Notes: generated by a model not told the origin, from the sequence alone. 64,000 bases of DNA from Saccharopolyspora montiporae (GCF_015209505.1 NZ_JADEYC010000030.1:30571-94570); one strand, 5' to 3'. Positions 35,321-46,023 are shown, counted from the stretch's first letter. A program made the numbers and translations.

Positions 35321-35955
35321 GCCCGCTCCTCCGCCGCGTCCAGCAGTGCCCGGCACACCTGGTCGAAATCGCCGAGCCCGCGGCGGCTCTTGAACCGGTG
35401 CATCTCGCCCAACGTCTCGTGGTCCAGGCGCAGCCACCCGCTGGCCGGGAAATGCCGCTGCACCAGCTCCCGCCAGACCGACACCGGCATGTCGTGCGGC
35501 ACGTCGTGTTCCCAGGAGATCCGCTCGACGCTGAACCCGGTGCCACCGCGGGTGAACACGGTGCCGCCGAACCCGAAGGACAGCGGCACGGTGCCCTCGC
35601 GCAGGGCGTGCAGGTAGCGGGAGGCGGCGACCTCGAAGTCGTAGGTCACCGCGATCGGCAGCTGCACCTCGGTGCTGTCCCGGAAGCCGGGCACGGTCGT
35701 CGAGCACTGCGTCCACAGGAACGGGCGCAGCGTGCGGCCCCACCTGCTCGGATCGCCGAACATGTCGACCAGCGCCTGCTGCTCGCCCGGTCGGTAATCC
35801 CGGCGCTGCGCATCGATGCGCAGCTGCGCGTGCAGCGCCACCGCGTGCACCCGCTCCCCGGTGCGCTCACCGATCCGCACCCGCGCCTGCAGGATCGGGG
35901 ACGCGGCGAACTCCTCGGCCGCGATGCCGAGCACCTCGAATTCCAGCTGCGTCAC
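35317..35955 (-). CDS. DUF6084-type protein of hydrogenase operon
   Basis: A 212-residue protein without membrane segments: MTQLEFEVLGIAAEEFAASPILQARVRI, then RPFLWTQCSTTVPGF and VTYDFEVAASRYLHAL. I assign it to DUF6084 from memory of hydrogenase loci in Streptomyces. Predominantly beta-strand. It overlaps both neighbouring genes by four bases. Function unknown. Confidence 0.85.
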   Translation of the reverse strand: MTQLEFEVLGIAAEEFAASPILQARVRIGERTGERVHAVALHAQLRIDAQRRDYRPGEQQALVDMFGDPSRWGRTLRPFLWTQCSTTVPGFRDSTEVQLPIAVTYDFEVAASRYLHALREGTVPLSFGFGGTVFTRGGTGFSVERISWEHDVPHDMPVSVWRELVQRHFPASGWLRLDHETLGEMHRFKSRRGLGDFDQVCRALLDAAEERA

Positions 35956-36638
35956 GCCCGCACCCCGCCGTCCCCCGCGGCCGGGACCTCGCGGCTGCGC
36001 CCGCGCAACCCGGTGAAGAACCGCTCGATCCCCGCGCGCACCTCGCTACCGCCGTCGAACCCGCGCCACTGCGCGCGCAGCACGCCGACCAGCTCATAAC
36101 AGGTGTCCACCGGGACCAGGAAGCACTCGAAGTCCTCCGGTTCGCCGGGCTCCGCGCGCTGCGCCGTGCCCGCCGCGATGAGCACCGCCTCCACGTCGGG
36201 TTCGGCCACGGCGAGCTCGGGATTGGCCGCGCGCACCGCTTCCCAGGCCTGCTCCGGCACCTCGGCCTCGGTCGCCCCGGCCGGCCCGGGGTAGAACGCG
36301 GCGGTGCTGCCGGTGCGCGAGTTGTGGAAGAAGAACGCCAGTCCCACCGGGACCCGCAACTCATCCCACTGCTGCGGGCTCAGCCGCGCGCCGGTGAACC
36401 GCAGGTGCCGCTCGGGAACCGCGCGGTAGCGCCCCGCCGCGGCGCCGTCGGTGACGAACAGGTAGGAGCACGGCCGGCAGGTACACAGCAGCCGGCGCGA
36501 CTCCAGGTCGACGACGTGCGCGTGCCGTTCACCGATCCCCTCGACGCACATCTCGCAGCGCGGTCCGGACACCGGCTGCCGCTCGGTGCGCCGCGCCCGG
36601 TGCAGCGCATCGAACCTCCGCCCCGCCGGCGGGCTCAC
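35952..36638 (-). CDS. DUF5947-type protein of hydrogenase operon
   Basis: A 228-residue protein from the GTG at 36638 (GTGA overlap with the upstream stop). It has a Cys cluster CEMC ... LLCTCRPCSYLF (five Cys between about residues 28 and 54), which could hold zinc or an Fe-S centre, followed by a globular part (QQWDELRVPVGLAFFFHNS). Recalled as DUF5947 of hydrogenase operons. The Cys cluster makes electron transfer or metal delivery plausible, unproven. Confidence 0.85.
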   Translation of the reverse strand: MSPPAGRRFDALHRARRTERQPVSGPRCEMCVEGIGERHAHVVDLESRRLLCTCRPCSYLFVTDGAAAGRYRAVPERHLRFTGARLSPQQWDELRVPVGLAFFFHNSRTGSTAAFYPGPAGATEAEVPEQAWEAVRAANPELAVAEPDVEAVLIAAGTAQRAEPGEPEDFECFLVPVDTCYELVGVLRAQWRGFDGGSEVRAGIERFFTGLRGRSREVPAAGDGGVRA

Positions 36639-37507
36639 GCGTGCACCGCCGCCGGGACCGCGACCTCGATCGCGCCGTCCTGTTCCAGCAGCGGCAGCGG
36701 CTCCAGCCGTTCCGGGTGATCCACGCCGGTCCCGGCGGACCGCACGTCGTACCCGGCGCGGCAGTGCGGACACACCAGCACGCCCGCGTCCGCGCGCAGC
36801 TGACCGGCCCCCAGGTCCCCGGCGCACCGCGCGCATTCGTCGCGGTAGGCGTAGCTGTTGGCCGCCACCCGGCACACCACCACCGGAACACCGGCCACCG
36901 ACACCGCCCGCACCTGACCGGGCTCCACCCCGGCCAGGTCCAGCTCCTGCCACACGACCCCGGACGCCCGCTCACCGGACCTGGCTCGCTGCAGCAGGGA
37001 TTCGGCGGAGATCAGCGCACCGTCGTCGGCCGAACCGTCATCGCATTCGATGCTCTCGATCTCCGGGGCCGCGGCCTCGACCGCCGCCTGCACCGCGAGT
37101 TCCAGTGTGGCCGCCGAGGACGCGCAGCCCTGGCAGTTGCCGAGCAACCGCAGCCGCACCGCATCGTCGCCGACGATCTCGACGAGTTCGACATCGCCGC
37201 CGTGCGAAGCCAGGTACGGGCGGACCTGCTGCAGCGCGCGCTCGACCCGGGTGGGCAGGTCGTGCGGGTGCAGGTCGTGCACGAGCAACAGGCCGGACAC
37301 GAGCTCGTCAGCGGCGAAGCGCTCCAGCAGCTCGTCGGTGAGCAGCTGCTGCTCGTCGACGAGCTCCAGGACGCGGCGCAGCCCGTCGCCGTGCAGGTCG
37401 GTCACCAGGCGCACCAGCTCCTCGGCCCGCTCGCGGGCCACCGGTCCGCCCGCGGCGAACGCGGACAGCAGCTGGTCGATCCGTTCGGACGTCGGGTCGG
37501 TGCTCAT
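36635..37507 (-). CDS. NifU-domain/Rieske-like fusion protein of hydrogenase operon
   Basis: A 290-residue fusion. Residues about 85-150 are a NifU C-terminal Fe-S scaffold (VRPYLASHGGDVELVEIVGDDAVRLRLLGNCQGCASSAATL; CQGC is the scaffold pair). Residues about 195-275 follow a Rieske-like ferredoxin fold, but the usual CxH/CxxH ligands are replaced by CARC and CPHC, four cysteines. It overlaps hhyL by four bases. It may build clusters for, or take electrons from, the small subunit. Confidence 0.88.
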   Translation of the reverse strand: MSTDPTSERIDQLLSAFAAGGPVARERAEELVRLVTDLHGDGLRRVLELVDEQQLLTDELLERFAADELVSGLLLVHDLHPHDLPTRVERALQQVRPYLASHGGDVELVEIVGDDAVRLRLLGNCQGCASSAATLELAVQAAVEAAAPEIESIECDDGSADDGALISAESLLQRARSGERASGVVWQELDLAGVEPGQVRAVSVAGVPVVVCRVAANSYAYRDECARCAGDLGAGQLRADAGVLVCPHCRAGYDVRSAGTGVDHPERLEPLPLLEQDGAIEVAVPAAVHA

Positions 37508-39297
37508 TGCTCCGGATCGCCTCCGCTCGGCGAGTGCAGCCGGTCCAGGGACTTCCCGCCGCCGAGGTACATGTGCACCCCGCAGGGCAGGCAGGGGTCG
37601 AAACTGCGCACGGTGCGCATGATGTCGATGCCCTTGAAGTTCTCCCGGGAGTTCTCCTCGAACAGCGGTTGCCCCTCGACCGCGTCCTCGTAGGGGCCGG
37701 GCGTGCCGTAGTGGTCACGTGGGCTGGCGTTCCACGGCGTGGGCGGATACGGGTGGTAGTTCGCGATCTTGCCGTCCTGGATCACCATGTGGTGCGAGAG
37801 GACGCCGCGCACCGCCTCGGTGAAGCCGCACCCGACACCTTCGTCCGGGACCTCGAACTTCTCCCAGGTGCGGGTGTTGCCCGCGTGGATCTCGGCCAGC
37901 GCCTTCTCCGCGAAGTGCAGCGCAGCGGCCGCCGCGTAGGCCTGGAAGTAGGTGCGCGCCCGGTTGCGCTCCAACGTGTTGCTCCAGCGCGGGATCTTCC
38001 ACTCCAGCTCGACCTCGGGTTTGAGCCCGGTCTTGGGCAGCCGGATGCGCACGCCCGAGCCGGTGGCCTTGAGGTGCTCGGTCTCGACCTTGCCCGCCAG
38101 CGCGGTCGTCCACAGCCTCGCGAGGGGTCCTCCCCCGGTGTCCAGCGGCAGGTGCTGCTCACCGTCGAACCAGCGCGGCGACATCACCCAGCTGTACTTG
38201 TCCTCCAGGTCGCGCGGCTGCGGATGCGGATTGGTGTGCTGGTTCCACGGGTGCCGCGCATCGACGGGATTGCCCAGCGGATCCCGCTCGACGAACTTGC
38301 CCTGGTCGGTCCAGTCGTCGTAGTAGGAGCTGCCGAGCAGGATCCGGATGCCCAGGTTGATGTCCACCAGGCTCGTGGTGACCAGCTCGCCGTCCACCAC
38401 CACGCCCGGGGTGACGAACATCCGGTTCCCCCAGGACTCCATGTCCTGGTAGGAGAAGTTGCACGCCTCCGGGTCCTGGAACGATCCCCAGCAACCGAGC
38501 AGGACGCGCCGGTTGCCCACGTGCTCGTAGCCCGGCAGCGCCTCGTAGAAGAAGTCGAACAGGTCGTCGTGCATCGGCACGGCCTTCTTCATGAACTCGA
38601 CGTAGCGCATCAGCCGCGACATGTAGTCGGTCATCAGCTGGACGGTGGCATCGGTACCGACACCGCCCGGGTACAGCGTGGACGGATGTACGTGCCTGCC
38701 TTCCATGAGGCAGAACATCTCGCGCGTCGACCGGCTGACCTGCAGTGCCTCCCGATAGTACTCACCGGAGAACGGGTTGAGCGCCCGCATGATGTCGGCG
38801 ATCGTGCGGTACCCGTGCGCGGCGGAGTTCGGCGCCTGGGTGTTCTCGGCCTTGGCCAGCACACCGGGATTGGTCTCGGCGACCATGCGTTCGCAGTAGT
38901 CGACGCCGACCAGGTTCTCCTGAAAGATGTTGTGGTCGAACATGTACTCGGCGGCTTCGCCGAGGTTGACGATCCACTCGCCGATGTGCGGCGGCTTGAC
39001 CCCGTAGGCCATGTTCTGCGCGTAGCAGGAGCACGTGGCGTGGTTGTCCCCGCAGATGCCGCAGATGCGGCTGGTGATGAAGTGCGCGTCGCGCGGGTCC
39101 TTGTCCTTCATGAAGATGCTGTACCCGCGGAAGATCGACGAGGTGCTCTTGCACTCAGCCACCGTGTTGTTGGCGAAATCGATCTTCGTGTAGATCCCGA
39201 GGCTGCCGACGATCCGGGTGATCGGATCCCAGTTCATGTCGACGAGATTGCTCTTACCGCTCGGCTTGGCCGCCGAGCTCTGCGGCTTCGTGGTCAT
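37504..39297 (-). CDS. hhyL: [NiFe]-hydrogenase large subunit, group 1h (Hhy)
   Basis: The catalytic subunit (597 residues) oxidises H2. Nickel-iron ligands are C79 and C82 in RICGICGDNH (L1) and C569 and C572 in DPCLPCGVH (L2). All four are cysteine; no UGA is used. A 22-residue tail after His575 would be removed by the maturation protease. The sequence matches the actinobacterial high-affinity group 1h (group 5) type. The stop overlaps the NifU/Rieske-like gene (ATGA). HypF, HypCDE and HypAB encoded nearby complete its active site. Confidence 0.96.
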   Translation of the reverse strand: MTTKPQSSAAKPSGKSNLVDMNWDPITRIVGSLGIYTKIDFANNTVAECKSTSSIFRGYSIFMKDKDPRDAHFITSRICGICGDNHATCSCYAQNMAYGVKPPHIGEWIVNLGEAAEYMFDHNIFQENLVGVDYCERMVAETNPGVLAKAENTQAPNSAAHGYRTIADIMRALNPFSGEYYREALQVSRSTREMFCLMEGRHVHPSTLYPGGVGTDATVQLMTDYMSRLMRYVEFMKKAVPMHDDLFDFFYEALPGYEHVGNRRVLLGCWGSFQDPEACNFSYQDMESWGNRMFVTPGVVVDGELVTTSLVDINLGIRILLGSSYYDDWTDQGKFVERDPLGNPVDARHPWNQHTNPHPQPRDLEDKYSWVMSPRWFDGEQHLPLDTGGGPLARLWTTALAGKVETEHLKATGSGVRIRLPKTGLKPEVELEWKIPRWSNTLERNRARTYFQAYAAAAALHFAEKALAEIHAGNTRTWEKFEVPDEGVGCGFTEAVRGVLSHHMVIQDGKIANYHPYPPTPWNASPRDHYGTPGPYEDAVEGQPLFEENSRENFKGIDIMRTVRSFDPCLPCGVHMYLGGGKSLDRLHSPSGGDPEQ

Positions 39298-39337
39298 CCG
39301 TACCTCTCGGCGACGTGGTGGGCGCGGTTCGGGTCGT

Positions 39338-40393
<1,056 letters not shown>

Positions 40394-40490
40394 GGTCCCA
40401 CCACCTGGTCGTCGATGTCCCCTCGTGGACGCCGATCGCCGTGCGCTGGACGTTCGTCCGGGCATCTGGGCGGTCGCGTCGGGTACCGCG

Positions 40491-40519
40491 AGATTAGGTT
40501 CCGGGTGTGCCGACCGCAA
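40491..40519 (-). promoter_or_regulatory. Predicted promoter of the hhySL operon
   Basis: On the minus strand TTGCGG (40519-40514), a 17-base spacer, then TAATCT (40496-40491), a good housekeeping-like pair about 100 bases before the hhyS ATG. It implies the structural operon can be transcribed independently of hypCDE and DUF6390. Confidence 0.55.
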
Positions 40520-40560
40520 CTGCGGGAGAACCGCCCCCGATCACGAAACCGGCGACGTTT

Positions 40561-41259
40561 TCACACTTTGCGGTTCGCGAGCACCAATTGCTGGGCGGTC
40601 CGGCCGCGCAGCTGCGCCACCTGCCGCTGCGTCAGCCGATCGCAGATCCAGTCCCAGTGCATCGCCACGTGATCACCCGGTCTGACCCGGACGTGTCCGG
40701 CTGGAAGCCGCGGGTGCTCGGTGCGCTCGACGCCCAACGTGAGGCGCCGCCCGTCCCAGTGCAGCCCGCGCGACCGCACCGCTGCCCGGTCCTCGGCGAC
40801 CTCGGTGACGACACCCCAGCGGATGCGGCATTGATCCAAAATGGACAGAGCGTGTGCACCCGCGCCCCGCTCCAGCAACCGGGCCCACGGGTAGACCTCG
40901 AACACGTGGAAGCCGTGGTGCGCGCGGGCCGGGGCGTCCGCGCCGCCGGGACCCGCCAGACCCGCCATCCGGGCGCCGTACTCGTTGCGGAACCGGCGGG
41001 TGACCGCCCGGGAGAACTCGTTGCCGTCCAGCCGCTCCAGCAGCGGACTGCCCAGCCAGTACGCCTCCACCACCCGCTCGTCGAGCGGGTCGGCGTGCCC
41101 GGTCCCGGCGGCCAGCGTCTCCAGATAGCACCACGCCCCGTCGAACTGCTCGGCGATCTCGCGCAGCTGCACCTCGTCGGACGCCCGCAGCAGCGCCCCC
41201 GGGTCCGGGGGACCGCAGTAGCCGAGCTCGTTCGGCGGATAGGCGTACCGCACGAACAT
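40561..41259 (-). CDS. DUF6390-type protein of hydrogenase locus
   Basis: A 232-residue protein: MFVRYAYPPNELGYCGPPDPGALLRA, then a helical middle (CYLETLAAGTGHADPLDERVVEAYWLGSPLLER) and YPWARLLERG, MHWDWICDRL near the C-terminus. I recall it as DUF6390, a family found with these hydrogenases. It lies between hypE (beyond a terminator) and the hhySL promoter. Function unknown. Confidence 0.82.
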   Translation of the reverse strand: MFVRYAYPPNELGYCGPPDPGALLRASDEVQLREIAEQFDGAWCYLETLAAGTGHADPLDERVVEAYWLGSPLLERLDGNEFSRAVTRRFRNEYGARMAGLAGPGGADAPARAHHGFHVFEVYPWARLLERGAGAHALSILDQCRIRWGVVTEVAEDRAAVRSRGLHWDGRRLTLGVERTEHPRLPAGHVRVRPGDHVAMHWDWICDRLTQRQVAQLRGRTAQQLVLANRKV

Positions 41260-41297
41260 GGCAGCACCGCTGTGCACCCGGATCATCCTCCTGGAAC

Positions 41298-41342
41298 GCT
41301 CCGCGCGGAGCCCCGTCCCGCACTCGGGGTTCCGCGCGGAGC
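41298..41342 (-). terminator. Terminator after hypCDE
   Basis: GCTCCGCGCGGA (41298-41309) pairs with 41331-41342, and CCCCG (41311-41315) with CGGGG (41325-41329); one mismatch, loop of nine bases. It lies 15 bases past the hypE stop and separates hypCDE from the DUF6390 gene. Confidence 0.75.
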
Positions 41343-41357
41343 TGTCGATGTGCGGAC

Positions 41358-42434
41358 TCAGCAGATCCGCGGCAGGTGCTCGCCCACCGGGAGGTCCACC
41401 ACACGCGTGGCACCGAGACCGGTCCGGGCGACCATCGCACCTGGGTGGTCCGGCACGCACCGCCCGATGACCCCCGCGTGCGTCCCGAGCTCGTGCGCGC
41501 GCATCGCCTGCAGCACCCGGTCGGCGTCCTCCTCGGCGACGACGGCGACCAGCTTCCCCTCGTTGGCGACGAACATCGGGTCCAGACCGAGCAGCCCGCA
41601 CGCGTCGCGCACACCGGCCGGGACCGGGATCGCGCCCTCGTCCACGGCGATACCCACCCCCGAGCCCTGCGCGATCTCGTTGATCGAAGCGGCCAGCCCG
41701 CCCCGAGTAGGATCGCGCAGCACCCGGACGTCCGCTCCGGTGGCCAGCACATCGGCGACCAGCCCGTTCAGCGGTGCCGTGTCGCTGCGCACCGCCGTGC
41801 CGAACTCGACGCCCTCCCGGCTGCTCAGCACCGCGATCCCGTGCAGGCCGATCTCCCCGGACACCAGCACGACATCGCCGGGCCGCGCCCGGTCCGGACG
41901 GATGTGCACGCCCTCGGCCACCGTCCCGATTCCCGCGGTGTTGACGAAGATGCCGTCCCCGCTCCCGGAATCGACCACCTTCGTGTCCCCGGTGACCAGC
42001 TGGACCCCGGCACGTTCGGCCGCCGCACCCATGCTCCGCGCGACGCGGCTCAGCTCGGACAGCGGTGTGCCTTCCTCGACGATGAAGGCCGTGGACAGGA
42101 ACTGCGGACGTGCCCCGGACATGGCCAAGTCGTTGACCGTGCCGTTGACCGCGAGGTCACCGATGTCCCCACCGGGGAAGAACACGGGCTTGACGACGTA
42201 GGAGTCCGTGGACAGCGCCACCCGACCGCCCGCGACGGGCAGCACCGCCGAATCCCCGAGATCGTTGGCTGCCGCCGCGCCGAATCCCGGTAGGAACAGG
42301 TGCTGCACGAGATCCGCGGACAGCGCACCGCCCGCACCGTGCCCCAACACGATGTTCGGCGAATCCCGCAGCGGGGCGGGGCAGGTCCACCCGTCGGCGT
42401 CGATCGTCGCGCGCTCGATCACGTCTTCGCTCAT
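41358..42434 (-). CDS. hypE: Hydrogenase maturation protein HypE
   Basis: HypE (358 residues) receives the carbamoyl group from HypF on its C-terminal cysteine and dehydrates it to cyanide. The tail PRIC ends in that Cys. ATP-binding AIR-synthase fold motifs: [51 protein letters not shown]. It overlaps hypD by four bases. Confidence 0.96.
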   Translation of the reverse strand: MSEDVIERATIDADGWTCPAPLRDSPNIVLGHGAGGALSADLVQHLFLPGFGAAAANDLGDSAVLPVAGGRVALSTDSYVVKPVFFPGGDIGDLAVNGTVNDLAMSGARPQFLSTAFIVEEGTPLSELSRVARSMGAAAERAGVQLVTGDTKVVDSGSGDGIFVNTAGIGTVAEGVHIRPDRARPGDVVLVSGEIGLHGIAVLSSREGVEFGTAVRSDTAPLNGLVADVLATGADVRVLRDPTRGGLAASINEIAQGSGVGIAVDEGAIPVPAGVRDACGLLGLDPMFVANEGKLVAVVAEEDADRVLQAMRAHELGTHAGVIGRCVPDHPGAMVARTGLGATRVVDLPVGEHLPRIC

Positions 42435-43537
42435 CGCTGCGCACCTGCCAGGTCCAGCCGGCGGTACTGGAAATATGCGGCGCAGGCGCCTTCGGAGGAC
42501 ACCATGGTCGCACCGAGCGGGTTGCGCGGCGTGCACTCCAGGCCGAACGCCGGGCACTCGTGCGGTTTGATCAGCCCCTGCAGCACTTCACCGGAACGGC
42601 ACACCGCCGATTCGTCGGTCCGGATCCCGTCGACGTCGAATCGGTGCTCGGCGTCGAACTCGCGGTACGCCTCGGCGAGCCGCCACCCGCTCTGCGGGAT
42701 CGTCCCGATACCCCGCCAGGCGCGGTCGGCAGGCTCGAAGACGTCCTGCAGCATCTCCCGCGCCGCCGGGTTTCCCTCCGCGGGAACGGCCCGGGGGTAG
42801 GCGTTCTCCAGCTCGTGGCGCCCGCCCTCCAGCTGCAGCACCGTGCGGCGGATGCCTTCCAGGATGTCCAGCGGCTCGAATCCGGTGACCACGATCGGAA
42901 CCCGGTAGCGCTCGGCGAGATCCGGGTACTCCCGGGTGCCCATCACGCTGCACACGTGCCCGGCCGCGAGGAAGCCCTGCACCCGGCAGGTCGGCGACTC
43001 CATGATGGCGGCGACCGCAGGCGGGACCAGCACGTGCGACACCAGCAGCGAGAAGTTCCGGATGCCGAGCTTGCGGGCCTGGTACACGGTCATCGCGTTC
43101 GCCGGAGCGGTCGTCTCGAACCCGATCCCGAAGAACACGACTTCCTTGTCCGGGTTCTGCTTGGCGATCTCCAACGCGTCCAGCGGCGAGTAGACCAGCC
43201 GGACGTCGCCACCGCGGCTCTTGATTCGAAACAGGTCCTCGGCGCTGCCCGGAACCCGCAGCATGTCGCCGAACGAGCAGAACACGACGTCGTCGCGCGC
43301 GGCGATCGCCAACGCCTTGTCGATGACTTCCAGCGGCGTGACGCACACCGGGCATCCCGGACCGTGGATCATCTCGATCCCGTCGGGGAGCAGCTGGTCG
43401 ATGCCGTGCCGGATGATCGAATGCGTCTGCCCGCCGCAGACTTCCATGATCGCCCAGGAATGCTCGGTCACCTGGTGGATCTGGTCCAGCAGCCGCCGGG
43501 CGAGGTCGGGGTCGGAGAACTCGTCGAGATACTTCAT
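42431..43537 (-). CDS. hypD: Hydrogenase maturation protein HypD
   Basis: HypD (368 residues) builds the Fe(CN)2CO unit with HypC. Conserved [30 protein letters not shown] and [13 protein letters not shown] [10 protein letters not shown] motifs are present. C-terminal Cys residues ([27 protein letters not shown], quoted in parts: [19 protein letters not shown]) hold a [4Fe-4S] cluster. The ATG at 43537 overlaps the hypC stop by one base. Confidence 0.96.
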   Translation of the reverse strand: MKYLDEFSDPDLARRLLDQIHQVTEHSWAIMEVCGGQTHSIIRHGIDQLLPDGIEMIHGPGCPVCVTPLEVIDKALAIAARDDVVFCSFGDMLRVPGSAEDLFRIKSRGGDVRLVYSPLDALEIAKQNPDKEVVFFGIGFETTAPANAMTVYQARKLGIRNFSLLVSHVLVPPAVAAIMESPTCRVQGFLAAGHVCSVMGTREYPDLAERYRVPIVVTGFEPLDILEGIRRTVLQLEGGRHELENAYPRAVPAEGNPAAREMLQDVFEPADRAWRGIGTIPQSGWRLAEAYREFDAEHRFDVDGIRTDESAVCRSGEVLQGLIKPHECPAFGLECTPRNPLGATMVSSEGACAAYFQYRRLDLAGAQR

Positions 43538-43830
43538 CAGCGCCTCGGTTCCTCGATACCGGCCTGCCGAGCGGCCTGGGCCATCTGGTCGCCGAACTCC
43601 TCCTCCAGCAGACCGAGGTTCTCGAAGTTGGCCAGCGTTTCGCGGGCCGACTCCTCGTCCAGCTGCTGGATGGCGAATCCGACGTGCACGATGACGTAGT
43701 CGCCCACGGCAACGTCCGGGACGTACTGCAGGCAGACCTCCTTGCGGACCCCGCCGAAGTCGACCTCGGCCATGGGAGCGCCGTCCGCGTCGTGCGTGGT
43801 CACGACCTTCCCGGGTACTGCGAGGCACAT
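43537..43830 (-). CDS. hypC: HypC-family chaperone, copy 2 (with hypDE)
   Basis: A 97-residue HypC starting [17 protein letters not shown]. Cys2 is the iron-binding residue. It has a longer C-terminal tail than copy 1 ([27 protein letters not shown]). Excellent RBS GAGGAGGCAGC before the ATG. Coupled to hypD by one-base overlap, so it is the likely HypD partner in cofactor assembly. Confidence 0.94.
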   Translation of the reverse strand: MCLAVPGKVVTTHDADGAPMAEVDFGGVRKEVCLQYVPDVAVGDYVIVHVGFAIQQLDEESARETLANFENLGLLEEEFGDQMAQAARQAGIEEPRR

Positions 43831-44355
43831 GCTGCCTCCTCGGTTCGGCAAGCCGCGCGGGGTGGTTCTCCCCGCTGTGGTGGGTGGTTCAGTTCGCCGG
43901 CGCGCAGGACGTGCGCGTTGACCGCCGGAACGGTGAGGGCGGTGCGAGCACGGTGGCCGCTCACACGGTGGATCGGTGCGCTGCCGCCGGGTGCACGTTC
44001 GGCGGATCGCCGGTGCGCGGTAGTGCCACGACGCCGGGGAGCGCCGCGCAGCGCCCTCGCGATGCATCTGTACCACGCGCTGATCGTCGCTGCCCGACGT
44101 CGACGGCCCGCGGTCATCCGTTCGCATGGTCGAGCGGATCCGCTCCGCTCCGGCGGTGCACGCGGGATGCGGCCGCTCGACGCGGCTGCCCGTGCCGCGG
44201 CCGGATCGGCACGACCGCGGCACGGTGACCAGCTCTCGTCGTCGCGGTCCACCCGCTCGGCGAGGCCCACGCGGATCCGCGCCCAGCGCTCCGCACCCGA
44301 CCGGTGATGACGACACGACGGTGTCCGGGTGCTCCGCGCAACCGGGGGCAGTGGG
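43831..44355. other. 525-base stretch without a supported gene
   Basis: It should contain the promoter of hypCDE on the minus strand, but no clear -35/-10 pair stands out. Several frames are open by GC bias only; none has a ribosome site or recognisable product. The part near 44356 is the downstream region of the SDR gene. Confidence 0.5.
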
Positions 44356-45123
44356 TCACTGGGCGGTGAAACCGCCGTCCACCACCAGTTCCGAACCCGT
44401 GGTGAACGCCGCCTCGTCGGAAGCGAGGTACAGCACCGCATGGGCGACCTCGTCCGGTTCGCCCTGCCGCGCGATGGGGTTCCCGGACACCAGCTTCCGG
44501 TAGTACTGCTCGCTGCCGATTCCGCTGCGCGCTGCGGAATCCCTGCTCATCCGGGTGTTCATCGACCCCGGGTGCACCGAGTTCACCCGCACGCCGCGAG
44601 GTCCGTAGGTGACCGCGTCTGCCTTGCTGAGCAGTCGTACCGCCCCCTTGGCGGCGTGGTAGAGCGGGACGTTCGATCCGCCGGTGAGACCGTGGATCGA
44701 CGAGAAGTTGACGACGCTGGCGCGCCCGCTGCGGATCAGGTGCGGCATGGCGCACTTCGTCACCAGCCAGGTCCCCTTCACGTTGACGTCGAAGACGGCA
44801 TCGAAGTCGTCCTCGTCGGCCAGGTGCGAGGGACCCGCTTTGCCGAGCACGCCGGCCGCGTTGACGAGCACGTCCACTCCGCCGAATGCGGCGGCCACTT
44901 CCTCGACGACCCGGTGCACCTCCGCACCTTCGGTCACGTCGACCTGCCAATGGTGCAGCCCGTCCGCGGGAGCCGAACCACCGGGCGGCACGGTGTCCAG
45001 GCACGCCACCTCGGCACCGTGCCGGGCCAGCAAGGCGGCGCACGGACCGCCCAGGTCCCCGGACGCACCGGTGACGATCGCCTTCTTCCCGGCCACACGT
45101 CTCGATTCGCCGCGTCCTGCCAT
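44356..45123 (-). CDS. Short-chain dehydrogenase/reductase
   Basis: A 255-residue classical SDR: TGASGDLG cofactor loop, LDTVP with Asp at the end of beta2 (NAD preference), NAAG, catalytic SSI...YHAAK and PGSMNTRM. Start at ATG 45123, with GGGAGGAAT upstream. It lies downstream of an IclR regulator gene and a perfect palindrome, so it is probably that regulator's target. Substrate unknown. Confidence 0.9.
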   Translation of the reverse strand: MAGRGESRRVAGKKAIVTGASGDLGGPCAALLARHGAEVACLDTVPPGGSAPADGLHHWQVDVTEGAEVHRVVEEVAAAFGGVDVLVNAAGVLGKAGPSHLADEDDFDAVFDVNVKGTWLVTKCAMPHLIRSGRASVVNFSSIHGLTGGSNVPLYHAAKGAVRLLSKADAVTYGPRGVRVNSVHPGSMNTRMSRDSAARSGIGSEQYYRKLVSGNPIARQGEPDEVAHAVLYLASDEAAFTTGSELVVDGGFTAQ

Positions 45124-45237
45124 CGATTCCTCCCGGTCCCTCAGCACTGCGCACCACAGTGGACGGACGATCGGATCACTACCGCCGTCCGTTGCGGCTG
45201 AACTGTGCCGGGCGGCAGGGCCGGGCAGAAGACGGGA

Positions 45238-45252
45238 TTTCATTGAATGAAA
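45238..45252. promoter_or_regulatory. Perfect palindrome, likely IclR operator for the SDR gene
   Basis: TTTCATT-G-AATGAAA is a 15-base perfect palindrome, conspicuously AT-rich in a GC-rich region, in the 153-base gap between the IclR stop and the SDR start. Its size and form fit IclR-family operators. Confidence 0.55.
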
Positions 45253-45276
45253 ACAACCACCGCGGGGGCGCTGCGC

Positions 45277-46023
45277 TCAGCGGACCGCCCGGGAGATGCC
45301 GCGCGACGCCGTGCGCAGCGCCGGAACCAGTGCGCGGTGGTTCCCACCCGCGGGCACCACCACGGACAGCGCGGCGCGGACCTGCTCGGCGCCGTCGTGC
45401 ACCGGAACCGCGACACCCGCCGCGCCGCAGGTGAACATCTCATCGGCTGCGCAGTGCCCCTCCCTGCGCACGTCGGCGAGCACCCGGCGCAGCTTCGCAG
45501 GATCGGCGACCGTGTTCGGCGTGAAGCGGGGCAACCGACCGCCGTCGAGGAACCGCTCCTGCACCGCGGGGTCGGCGTGGGCGAGCAGCACCAGGCCCGA
45601 TGAGCACGCGTGCGCCGGGAGCCGGCCCGCGATGCGGGTCGCGTTGACCACCGCGTCGGGCACCGAGAGGCGCTCCACGAACAGGACGTCGTCGCCGCAG
45701 AGCACCGCCAGCTGGGTGTGCTGGCGGATCACCGCGTGCAGGTCTTCCATGAACGGCATCGCCGCCTCGCGCAACGCGAGGGCCTGCGAACTGCGCGCCG
45801 CCAGCTCCCACATCCGGTAGCCGACCCGCACCCGCCGGTCGGCCGAGCGTTCCAGGAACCCGTACCCGACCAGTTCACCGACCAGGCGGTGCGCGGTGGC
45901 CAGCGGGAGGTCCGCGCGCCGGGCGATGTCCGAGACCCCGAGCGCCGGGTTGTCGGCGTCGAAAGCATCGAGCACCCGAACGATGCGCGTGAGCACGGAT
46001 TCCCCGGACGGCGACCTTGCCAT
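45277..46023 (-). CDS. IclR-family transcriptional regulator
   Basis: A full-length 248-residue IclR protein: winged helix at about 8-70 (ESVLTRIVRVLDAFDADNPALGVSDIARRADLPLATAHRLVGELV), effector domain to the end (HAVIRQHTQLAVLCGDDVLFVERL, AHACSSGLVLLA, CAADEMFTCGAAGVAVPV). It controls, most likely, the SDR gene behind it on the same strand. Effector unknown. Confidence 0.92.
   Translation of the reverse strand: MARSPSGESVLTRIVRVLDAFDADNPALGVSDIARRADLPLATAHRLVGELVGYGFLERSADRRVRVGYRMWELAARSSQALALREAAMPFMEDLHAVIRQHTQLAVLCGDDVLFVERLSVPDAVVNATRIAGRLPAHACSSGLVLLAHADPAVQERFLDGGRLPRFTPNTVADPAKLRRVLADVRREGHCAADEMFTCGAAGVAVPVHDGAEQVRAALSVVVPAGGNHRALVPALRTASRGISRAVR

Noticed and set aside
37504..39297. 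Hydrogenase large subunit as a selenoprotein
   Set aside because: All four nickel-iron ligands are read as Cys and there is no in-frame TGA.
43990..44040. TGGCAC on the minus strand resembling a sigma-54 promoter before hypC
   Set aside because: The -12 element does not match (no TTGC at the right spacing) and actinobacteria generally lack sigma-54.
43831..44355. Long open frames in the gap behind hypC
   Set aside because: Open only because of high GC; no RBS, no codon-position GC bias and no family match.
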